Shown here piece after piece: positions 48,352 to 56,879 of a stretch of DNA of 64,000 nt. Numbering within the stretch: position 1 is the first letter of the stretch; every line of letters begins with the position of its first letter. Both the position numbers and the translations under genes were made by a program. The DNA lies in assembly GCA_020726505.1 (NCBI GenBank), contig JAHLEZ010000012.1, forward strand, positions 2,232,001 through 2,296,000, written 5' to 3'. The notes under the pieces are model-generated. The model saw only the letters and a list, made by a program, of their open reading frames with translations, had not been told where the DNA came from and did not search any database. The DNA is from Leptodontidium sp. MPI-SDFR-AT-0119 (Eukaryota; Ascomycota; Leotiomycetes; Helotiales; Leptodontidiaceae).

Positions 48352-49797
48352 CTATCCAATCAACCTAGGAGTCGAACAACCACTTCTATCCCTCTTCACC
48401 GTCTTCGGTATCCTACCTAGATACATCCAACTCAGGACACTAACGCTCACACAAAACCCACCCATAATAGCATTCATATTCCCATAGCCAACCCTATCCC
48501 TCAATGCCCCCGAGATGACAGGACCACAAGTCAAACCCGCACTGAAAACCATACTACTCACCGCATACAACTGTCCATACGGACCCGTCTCGCCAAACAA
48601 ATCTTCATTCGCCATATGAAACTGCTCAACGACATAACTCGCCTCTACTATACTCGGCGACGATATCGTAGCGAGTCCTAACCCGCACATGCCGAGGAAA
48701 CTGGCCATTTTTACTATCTCCGCCGTGCCGCCTGCGTGTGGGATGCGAAGCAGGATGAGAGGGAGAGCGAGGTATGCTAGGCCTAAGGCAGCGAATATCT
48801 TCGCGCCGTATTTATCTACGCCGCGTCCTGCGATGGGCCCGATGACGAGGGGTGGGAGGATGAGAGGGACGAAAAGTAATCCTGCTCTCAGGGAATCAAA
48901 ACCAAATAGATCTCTAGATTCAATGACGATTGTAGCGTCGAAGACAGCTAGGAGCGTAGCATGTGTGAAAGCGACAAGTTGGGAGACCAAGAGCCGCGAG
49001 TTGCCCATGCAATATAGGATAGGGAGTTTCTTGATCCACGCCGGTTGATCTTTAGGAATCCTCCACTTCGCGAGCTCTTCTTCCTTTGTATTGCCGTTTG
49101 AGAGCAAGGGCGAAGTCTCGCCTGCTTCGGAATCGCTGTCTTCGCTCTCGGTGGAGTAATCAACTCCATATTTCATCGCGACTTTCTTCTCGATGACCAC
49201 CAAGCGCATGAGGAAATCGACGACCAGCAGCCCGAAAGCAGTGCCAAACACAGCGCCCGATCCGGCTTTCTTATAGACCAGTCCTCCAAAGACGGGGGCG
49301 ATCAATTCGCCCACTGTGATGAAACTGAATATACTCCCGATTGTAACACCCAACTTGCTGCTCCCTACTGTATCCATGACCATAGCTAGCCCAATTGTCC
49401 AGACTACTGATGCGCTGATCCCCTGTAGCACGCGCGCGAGCACTAGAACCCATATTGTTTGTCCCAGGAATAACATCGCCGTGCTGCCAAAGAGAGCCGC
49501 CAGACCGACGAGGAAGGGAGGTTGTCGAGAAGGTAGCTTATCTGCGATGATGCCCGCGACCATGGAGAAGAGGACCTGCGACCCGGCATAGCAGGCTAGG
49601 AGGAGGGAGGTATAGTATTGGACTTGATCGTTGGGTATTTGGATGCGATCGACGAGGATGAAGGGGAGGATGGGCACGACGAGCCCGTAGAGGAAGAGGT
49701 CGGTGAACATGCCAATAGCGACTGTCGAGAGGATGAAGAGGGTATTGGAGCGCCATTTCAAGCCCCATGGCTCATTGGAGTAATTTGTTGCCGCCAT
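48352..49797 (-). CDS. DHA1/VMAT-like MFS transporter, intronless, 481 aa
   Basis: The single exon starts MAATNYSNEPWGLKWRSN and has 12 predicted membrane helices with a central acidic loop (STESEDSDSEAGETSPLL). Helix 1 carries DLFLYGLVVPILP. The loop 2-3 region reads GIIADKLPSRQP. Helix 4 has ARVLQGISASVVWTIG, the drug:proton antiporter-type signature seen in fungal DHA1 members related to vesicular amine transporters. A polyspecific export role at the plasma or vacuolar membrane is typical of the family. The substrate is unknown. It is divergent from the MFS gene at 50713, with 915 bases between the starts. Confidence 0.88.
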   Translation of the reverse strand: MAATNYSNEPWGLKWRSNTLFILSTVAIGMFTDLFLYGLVVPILPFILVDRIQIPNDQVQYYTSLLLACYAGSQVLFSMVAGIIADKLPSRQPPFLVGLAALFGSTAMLFLGQTIWVLVLARVLQGISASVVWTIGLAMVMDTVGSSKLGVTIGSIFSFITVGELIAPVFGGLVYKKAGSGAVFGTAFGLLVVDFLMRLVVIEKKVAMKYGVDYSTESEDSDSEAGETSPLLSNGNTKEEELAKWRIPKDQPAWIKKLPILYCMGNSRLLVSQLVAFTHATLLAVFDATIVIESRDLFGFDSLRAGLLFVPLILPPLVIGPIAGRGVDKYGAKIFAALGLAYLALPLILLRIPHAGGTAEIVKMASFLGMCGLGLATISSPSIVEASYVVEQFHMANEDLFGETGPYGQLYAVSSMVFSAGLTCGPVISGALRDRVGYGNMNAIMGGFCVSVSVLSWMYLGRIPKTVKRDRSGCSTPRLIG

Positions 49798-50712
49798 GAT
49801 TGTGCGTTGTACGAATTAATTATAGGCAGCCAGCCAGCCAAAAGTTGTGGAAGTGGAAGTGGAAGTGGGGGAGGCGGGGAAATAAATCGACGATAAAATA
49901 ACTAAAAAGCGAACTATAAGCCGCAGTAAGAACGAATACAAAGATCCTGACGGCGCCTCTTGAAGTTGATTTGAAGAGGCATGGATTTCCAATTGCAAAG
50001 TGTCCAGAAGGATAGGGTGGTAGGGTAATCAAGTTGTGTTGCTGTGTACCTGCTTCGTATAACTTCAGAAAGAGGCGGGATGAAAATGTTCCTGTTGGAC
50101 GAATTTTATTTTGGCTTCGGCGAGCACTTTTGGGGCAAGTGCGTCATGCATTTTGCTGATTGGTTTGCTCGCTTTGAATCCGACGCGGGACGAGCCGCCG
50201 CTTGACCAGAAAAGGGATGGTGGGGTCTAGATGGGTCTTCTTTGTCAGTCTTCTTTCTCTTGTGCCAGCTCGCTTACGTGCGGATAGAGACAGATCTAGT
50301 AGGAGGATGATGACAAAATCGCATATTTGCGATACTATGGGGTAATAATGCATCCGGCTTACGGGGGAGAAAATCTCGAAATCAAATCACAAGGACAATC
50401 ATAACAAATGTTAAACGACGGCAGAATCTCGGATTTTGACTCATGCCAAGAAACATTGATCTCGACGATCAGCTCCCCACATGTCAGCAAAAAGGAAGGC
50501 GGCGCGAGTTTCCCGCCCCTCACCCCACTCTTTGATTCCTGCCTACTAAGTACTGTAGGGAGTATCTGATATTCCGGGGAAGGAAGGGGAAGAGCTGCGA
50601 GCAATGCAGCGAGAGATATAAAGGGGCCAGGTACCTCGTCTCGAAGACTTCGAATCGAGCATTCAGACCATTCCTTTTTTTCTTTTCTTGCTGTCCTGTT
50701 CAACAAGCCATC
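49798..50712. promoter_or_regulatory. Divergent promoter between two MFS transporter genes
   Basis: This region contains the start sites of both transporters. On the + side, TATAAA at 50617-50622 lies 91 bases before the ATG at 50713. No clear TATA box was picked on the - side. Open frames here are shadows or noise. Confidence 0.55.
50617..50622 (+). promoter_or_regulatory. TATA box of the Bsc6-type transporter gene
   Basis: TATAAA sits 91 bases upstream of the start codon, in AGAGATATAAAGGGGCC. Assigned by sequence and position only. Confidence 0.45.
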
Positions 50713-52312
50713 ATGGCAACATACACCATAACCCAAGCTGAGTCGTCAAGCGCTGCTGGCAATGGCAATAGCAATGTCATCGAGCTTCAATCCTACCCTC
50801 CATCCCAGACACCCTCAGATAGGAAGCTAGGGATTTCAGACCTAGAAGAGATACGACAGGATTCCCTTCCTCCAATGCAGGCAGTGGAAGTAAAGCAACG
50901 ATGGAATTCTCCCGCTGGAAACAAATGGAGAGTCTTTGCTACTTTCTGGTCTTTCTTCGTTGTGGGAATGAATGATGGTTCATTTGGTGTAAGTGTTATC
51001 CTTCAGCTGTCTGTCTGTACCTTATGTGCGTATGTTGAGGTTGATTGATGGAAATAGGCGTTGATTCCACACCTGGAACCATACTACGACCTCAACTACA
51101 CCGTTGTATCCCTCATTTTCCTAGCCCCTTTCGCAGGCTACTCCCTCGCTTCAATCGCCAACAATTCAGTCCATGTCCGATTCGGACAGCGAGGCGTGGC
51201 TTTCGTTGGACCTCTCTGTCATCTGATATCCTACACCATCGTCGCTGTCCATCCACCGTACCCTGTTGTGGTAGTGATTTTCATTTTTGTCGGTTTTGGA
51301 AATGGCCTCATCGATGCAGCGTGGTGTGCTTGGTTAGGAAACATGGCAAACGCGAATGAAGTGCAAGGATTCTTGCAAGCGTCTTACTCGCTAGGTGCTA
51401 CCGTCTCGCCTTTGATCGCCACCGCTCTGATTCAAAAGTCTGGTTTGGGATGGTATGGCTTCTATTATATCATGGTATGACCTGTTCCCTCTTTGGTAAT
51501 TCAACTACTCACCAAAATAGATTGCCGTCTCAGCAGTCGAATTCTTCACCTCCTCGTTCACATTCTGGAAGCAGACAGGCGCAGTCTACGAAGCAGAAAA
51601 TCCACGCGATCCCAATTCCAATACAGGACGGACACGTCAAGCGCTGAAGTCCAAAGTGACCTGGCTCTTCTGCTTTTTCATCTTCGCATACGTCGGTGCC
51701 GAAGGTACGTTTCCTCTCCATCTTACCAGCACGAACATCTAGCTAACAGTTACTGTCAAAGTATCTCTCGGCGGCTGGATCATAACCTTCATGACCAAAG
51801 TCCGTGGTGCAGCTCCCTTCGCCTCATCCGCCACATCCACCGCTTTCTGGGCAGGCATGACACTCGGCCGCCTCTTCCTCCCCTACCTCACCTCCCGCCT
51901 GGGCGAATACCCCTCCGTAATCCTCTACCTCGGACTCGCCTTCGGCCTCGAGCTCATCTTCTGGCTCGTCCCCAACCTCGTCGTCTCAGCCGTCGCCGTC
52001 TCCCTCCTCGGCGCTTTCATGGGGCCCATGTTCCCCACCGCCATCGTGCTTGTCACGAAACTCCTCCCTCGCGACTTGCACGTTGGCTGTATCGGCTTCG
52101 GGACGGCGTTTGGTGGGAGTGGAGGTGCGATTTTCCCGTTCATGGTCGGTGCTATTGCGCAGAGGAAGGGGGTTAAGACGCTTCAACCGATTATTTTGGC
52201 GCTGTTTATTGTTATGGCTCTGTTGTGGGTGATGTTGCCAAGGAAGAGGGGGAAGGGTCATGAGAGTGGGGATGGGGGTGAGTCGACGCCTACTGTGGGT
52301 AATGAACTTTGA
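50713..52312 (+). CDS. MFS transporter of the fungal Bsc6/FucP-like group, 475 aa
   Basis: Exons 50713-50988, 51058-51474, 51521-51704 and 51762-52312 (1428 nt). A roughly 75-residue cytosolic N-terminus precedes helix 1 (FATFWSFFVVGMNDGSFG). Other landmarks are YYDLNYTVVSLIFLAPFAGY, GFGNGLIDAAWCAWLGNM and LQASYSLGATVSPLIAT. These resemble fungal carriers annotated as Bypass of stop codon protein 6, which share the FucP-type motif NDxxxG in helix 1. A long charged loop (TGRTRQALKSK) separates the halves. The C-terminus is short and acidic. Substrate unknown. The introns are 46-69 bp with canonical ends. Confidence 0.85.
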
Positions 52313-53038
52313 GTGCGGATTTTGAGATGGGTTGGAAGATTAACAGAAGGGGAATTTGTGATGGTTTTGGAAGTTGCGGGAATACTAATTGATACGAAAA
52401 TGGGCAGGTGTTTATTTGTTTTAAAGCGCACCACCGACAGAACGGGTTATTTTGTCCTAAAAATTCCGGTTTTCTATTGCTGCGATTTCAATCGAATCGT
52501 CTATTTTACATCATAATACAAAACATTCCTCTCAGTTGGGTCGACGTTCCTTTTCATTTCTGACCCCGATTGTTTCAAAGAGGTACGTGGAAATATACCA
52601 CGAGCGGCGCCGTAAGCGAGGAAGAAAGGGAAGCGATGAAAAATACCTTGGGATACTAGTAAAGTCAGACTCGATTCTTTCCTCATTCGTTCTGTTTTAG
52701 TATTTAAGCGTATGCAACTGCTGCTTCAATCTGAGCTGGGGGTGAGAATCTCTGAGCTTGACCTGAGCTCGGCCTAGAGCGTCTATACTACTCCTTTTAT
52801 TCAGTGGACTGAAAATGGGGCTATCCGCTCCGAGGGAAAGGAAGTTCACTGGTTTGTCAGGTAACCTTGTAATAGAGAGGACCCATTTTCAGTCTATTGA
52901 ATAAAGGGAGTATATGGTGTTTTGTAATGGTTGTAAGCGCCCAGGCTAGTGTGGTGTTGATAGGGGTTTTAGCAAAGGGTCATGTCATCCCTACTTCTCT
53001 GTCTCTTACATCGTCCCGTCTCAGACCCCGTCTGCATT
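52313..53038. other. Intergenic region containing a small MITE
   Basis: This is convergent intergenic space between the transporter and the minus-strand kinase. Apart from the hairpin element at 52791-52910, nothing was recognised. Confidence 0.5.
52791..52910. mobile_element. 120-bp hairpin MITE with TA duplications
   Basis: The left arm is CTCCTTTTATTCAGTGGACT then GAAAATGGG. The right arm is the inverted complement (CCCATTTTC, AGTCTATTGAATAAAGGGAG), with only three mismatches over 29 bases. TA lies outside both ends (52789-52790 and 52911-52912). The arms leave a loop of about 60 bases, and there is no coding capacity. Stowaway/Tc1-mariner-derived MITEs look like this. Confidence 0.8.
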
Positions 53039-53971
53039 TTATTGCTCCACTCCATGCGGATCCGTAGCATGTTCAAGGAACTGTTCGCACTCTGACTCGA
53101 GACACTCGAGTAGCTCTTTCTCCATTCTCAAAGAATCATGCTCTACTTTGTTAGACACCCCAAGCTTATTTAGGAGAAGGCCAATCTCCGTGTCAAGTGC
53201 CTTTATAGAACCATAGCTTCCAGTCCAGCATTCCCGGACGATTGCAGACAGAGCACCATAAAGCTTGAAAGATTCGTTATCAGTTGGTGGAAAAAGCTTC
53301 ATCTCAAAGAGAGTGGCAACCTCGCCTTCAGTCATGGTAGGATACGGTAGATATTCCATAATGATAGCGTAAATGCAAGTCCCGATAGCGAATATCTCGC
53401 TTTGCTCGTCTGCAACCATGTTGGCGTCATCACCATCAACAGGCCTTGAAAATCGTGGTAATAATGGCGCGACTAATGTGTCATTTTTGCGAACTGTCGC
53501 ACACAGATCACAGAGTTTAATATGTCCGTTGTAGAGAAGAATATTGGGGGGTCTCAAATCGCCGTGCACCAATCCCAGATCCGCCAGCGCCAATCCCCCC
53601 TTTACAATTCCTTGGATCCAATCCAGCTTCTCTGCCCATTGTATTGGTCTTTGCCTGGAGATAGCAAGATGTTGTTCGAGACTGCCTTCAATAGCAAATG
53701 GGAGGAAGAATCCCTCTGGTACTGATAAAATCATAGATATGATGTAGGGAGGCTGGTGTTGACGCAATAGACTATATGTTGTCTTTTCCCTCTCAATGCT
53801 TTGCACGCTTTCTAGATGCTCTTGATATAGATCACTAGTCGCGTCAGTCCAGGCAAGTGGAGCTTTGAATACGAGAGTATTGCTGATCTTGTATACAATC
53901 CCATCTCTCGAGTTCGAACTCAATACTTCGGATTGTTGGAGGCACGCAAATGGGTGCAGCCGTCGAGGCAT
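53039..53971 (-). CDS. Small protein-kinase-like protein, intronless, 310 aa
   Basis: Single exon from MPRRLHPFAC. Kinase landmarks are a candidate ATP-binding Lys36 (LVFKAP), a helix-C-like SIEREKTTYSLL, the catalytic loop VHGDLRPPNILL with Asp128 and Asn133, and the metal-binding segment IKLCDLC at 141-147, which keeps Asp145 but has DLC instead of DFG. A conserved-looking SEIFAIGTCIYAII follows. The glycine loop is degenerate. The HGD catalytic loop and compact size resemble lineage-expanded fungal kinases. Activity is uncertain. It is divergent from the SRPK-like kinase gene, with 440 bases between the starts. Confidence 0.78.
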   Translation of the reverse strand: MPRRLHPFACLQQSEVLSSNSRDGIVYKISNTLVFKAPLAWTDATSDLYQEHLESVQSIEREKTTYSLLRQHQPPYIISMILSVPEGFFLPFAIEGSLEQHLAISRQRPIQWAEKLDWIQGIVKGGLALADLGLVHGDLRPPNILLYNGHIKLCDLCATVRKNDTLVAPLLPRFSRPVDGDDANMVADEQSEIFAIGTCIYAIIMEYLPYPTMTEGEVATLFEMKLFPPTDNESFKLYGALSAIVRECWTGSYGSIKALDTEIGLLLNKLGVSNKVEHDSLRMEKELLECLESECEQFLEHATDPHGVEQ

Positions 53972-54411
53972 ATCGTATCTGATTTCGAGTGGCGACTAAA
54001 TCGAGAACGCCCGTGAAGCCGTCTGGAAACCCAACTGTGCTTGCGGAATGCAAGAAGTGGATGCATTCGCCGCTGTCCCTGTGGGATCGGATCCATCCCG
54101 AGGTCCACCATTCAAAGTTTCGTGCCTGGCAGCCTCAGGAATCATCTCAGCCTGACTCAACATCAACTAACTGGCCGCCGCCGGTTGTCATTCGATTAGG
54201 CTAACTGAAGACAATGCTCTGTAAGTCACTGACCTGAGTAATGCTGTCCTCTTAATAGAGCTCCGAAACTTCTTTAAAAATCGATATTGCTTATTTCCTT
54301 TATATAATGCCATGCGAAGTTCTATTTTTTTTTAATAATGATTCATTAGATAATCAACATTCAAGCCACGCACCCAACCCAATAACAGCCCTGTTCATCC
54401 ATCCACCCATC
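53972..54411. promoter_or_regulatory. Divergent spacer between two kinase genes
   Basis: These 440 bases contain the upstream regions of both kinase genes. Minus-strand frames extend upstream of the 53971 start but do not continue the kinase frame. No motif was called. Confidence 0.4.
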
Positions 54412-55919
54412 ATGGCGATACCCAAAGCCTTTATTGCTAGTATTCTTCCACTCCTTCGACAGCCGGCTACTTCAAGAGGGCTCTTCATGTCCGCAAGCCG
54501 GCCACCCACCATTCTCCCAGCTGATGTCTCGATTGAGGAGGAGAGGGTTCCTGGTTATGATCCAAGGCGTTTTTTACCCGTGAACCCAGGCGACCTTCTT
54601 AATCACAGATATAAGATCGTGGCCAAGGTTGGATGGGGCACTACGTCCACTGTATGGTTGGCTCAAGACACTCAGCGGTATGTTCCAGCCCAAGGTGGTA
54701 ATGCGTATTCTTACGTCTTCACAGGTGGTGGTGGAACTCCAATCGTTATGTGACTGTGAAGGTTACCGCCTCCGATGTCGTCGATGACGACGCAGTGAAC
54801 CACGAGCGAATTATAACCCAACATCTCAAGAAGAATCCATCTCACGACGGCTTCCCCTTTGTGAGGACAATGCTCGACAATTTCGAAGTCTCGGGCCAAG
54901 ATGGTCCTCACTTGTGCCTGGTATATGAGCCCATGAGAGAGCCCCTCTTGTTATTTCAACGGCGCTGGGAGAACAGCAAATTGCCACCGGCGCTTTCAAA
55001 GGCTTACTTGAGACTTCTCCTCCGAGGACTCGATTATCTTCATTCTGAGTGTCACATCATCCACACAGGTAAGATTGACGCTACGCCTAGAATTAATAGA
55101 TGCCCTGGCTTATTCTATCATAGATCTAAAACTAGACAACATCTTACTAGGATTCGAGGCCCATCCGTGATCGAAGATTTTGTCCGAAAGCAAGCAGAAA
55201 ATCCTATGCCTCGAAAGATCAAAGACGGCCGGTCGATCTATCTCTCACAGAATGATTTCGGGCTACTTAAGTCATTCCGTTTACTACCCAAGATCGCGGA
55301 CTTTGGTTTGGCACAGTCAGGAGGGGGCTCGGAGCCTCTAATGCACCCTATCCAGCCGCCTCTTTTTCACGCCCCAGAAGTCATCTTAGGCACGAGCTGG
55401 ACGTACAGCGCAGACACTTGGAACCTCGCCGTATTGGTAATCTTCCGCTTTTATCACATTTCCGAAGTTTTGCTTACGCGATGTTTACAGATTTGGAACA
55501 TGATGGAAGGCCGGGACTTATTTACGCATCTCCGTTCAAGCCAGGGAGCATACGATGTTCGAGCCCATCTTGCAGAGATGATCGCACTACTAGGGCCCCC
55601 GCCAAAAGAACTCATCGATCGAGAAATACGCTGGAGCAAAGTCAAATGGAGCCATGTTGTGCCGAATCCAGAAGGCAAGCTTAGTCAAACCGCCCGTGAT
55701 TATTACGGGGGGCCATTCTTCAACTCCGAAGGTGAGTTCATGCATAAAGATCTAATTCCGACCGGTGTCAGTCTAGAAGACACTGTTCTTTCTCTTGAGG
55801 GGGATGATAAACGCCAGTTTCTTGGTTTTGTAAAGAAGATGCTTCAATGGTTGCCAGAGGATAGAAAGACAGCGAAGGAGCTTCTTGAAGATCCGTGGTT
55901 ACAGGGAAGGAGCACTTGA
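54412..55919 (+). pseudogene. SRPK-like protein kinase gene with a single-base frameshift
   Basis: Exons by splice signals: 54412-54677, 54725-55068, 55124-55436 and 55491-55919. The N-terminus looks mitochondrial or basic (MAIPKAFIASILPLLRQ). Next come VPGYDPRRFLPVNPGD and the glycine loop KVGWGTTSTVWLAQD. After intron 1 comes RWWWNSNRYVTVKV, typical of fungal SRPK-like kinases. Exon 3 begins with the catalytic loop DLKLDNILLGFE, then meets TGA at a CCC run (55160-55162). The kinase frame continues one base out of register with PSVIEDFVRKQ, KIADFGLAQSG (DFG) and HAPEVILG to the stop at 55919. One missing base there would explain this. Alternatives are a sequencing error or intron retention, which restores frame but loses DLKLDN. 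Described as found and not repaired. Confidence 0.75.
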
Positions 55920-56758
55920 GCGGATAATGAGGGAGACTTCCTTGGTGTATGCATTTGAGATAGTGGCATTAGTTGTGAAGCTGGAACTCTTCAGCACCTG
56001 GACAATCTTGGAAGATAATTCGGCTCGGAGGCAGAGAGGCACCTTTCTCGTCAATGTATTTGCACCGCGGTTACCCATCGCCAGAAGCCTACTACCCAGA
56101 CCAGAAAATTCCGAAGCCAACACTGCAGTATCCAAATGGTAGCCAATAACTAGCAGTGAAAAGCTTTCAAATGCTTCGCCAGACTAATTGATGATATTCA
56201 TGTATTCAATTTCCACACGGTGGCACGACGTGCTCAAAGTCTAGTAAACTCTAGATCCCTAGAATATTCAAGCTGAGAAAAACGATTCTTCTTTGCCTCA
56301 AACCTAGGTTTGGACAGCAGAATGGCTTGGCTCGGCGGTCGACTGTAGGACGAGAGTACCTCAATGCTACTCACTTTTTACTCGGGAAGGAAAAAAAAAA
56401 AATTTAAATTGTGGGTCTCTGTAAGCTACAGACGCGACGGTCGATGGAGTTATTAATGATACGAACTATGCAAGAGAGAGTAACATAACAGCGGATTCGT
56501 ACTCGACAGCCACAAAATTTCTACATGTCAAAGACCCTTTCCCATTCCCAAGCCAAGACGTCGATGCTGCGAAAACATGGCTGGCAGACCCCAAAAACCA
56601 GGACTTCTCCGCCTGGGATCAAGGAAAAGTCTTTAGGTCTGGAAGAAGGCTAATGCTAGAGGATTTGATTGATGAGGTGGTGGGCACAACTGGAATTGTG
56701 ATACGACCAGGCGTGTGTGCGGTCTGTGAGCGAGGCAGCAAACCAAAAAAAAAAAAAA
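55920..56758. other. Intergenic region with an ATG-less open frame
   Basis: From a stop at 56422-56424 the + strand stays open for 165 codons to 56919, running antisense through the 5S gene. The part before 5S reads like protein (KFLHVKDPFPFPSQ, DAAKTWLADPKNQDFSAWDQ, LMLEDLIDEVVG), but I saw no start codon or splice acceptor for it. It may be an exon or a gene remnant. The rest is featureless except for an A-run near 56391. Confidence 0.35.
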
Positions 56759-56760
56759 AA
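56743..56760 (-). terminator. Pol III T-tract terminator of the 5S rRNA gene
   Basis: Sixteen consecutive T residues on the minus strand (A-run 56745-56760) begin at the 3' end of the 5S sequence. That is more than enough for RNA polymerase III termination. Confidence 0.8.
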
Positions 56761-56879
56761 CATACAACAGTGGGTATTCGCTGGTGGTCACCCACCCAAC
56801 TACTAATCCACCGATCTGAAGCTTGTGTATGGCAGAGCGGACGGGATGCCCAATATCTCTTCAGTCTATGGTCGTATGT
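56759..56879 (-). rRNA. 5S ribosomal RNA gene, 121 nt
   Basis: The minus strand starts ACATACGACCATAG and contains CATCCCGTCCGCTCTGCC, ATTAGTAGTTGGGTGGGTGA and CCACCAGCGAATACCCAC, ending TGTTGTATGTT. These match the conserved parts of fungal 5S rRNA as I remember them. ACATAC pairs with GTATGT (helix I). CTGAAG pairs with CTTCAG where many fungi have other bases, a compensatory-looking change (helix II). CGGTGG pairs with CCCACTG (outer arm). Dispersed single 5S genes are normal in filamentous ascomycetes. The intact pairing and T-tract suggest a functional variant rather than a pseudogene. Confidence 0.9.
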
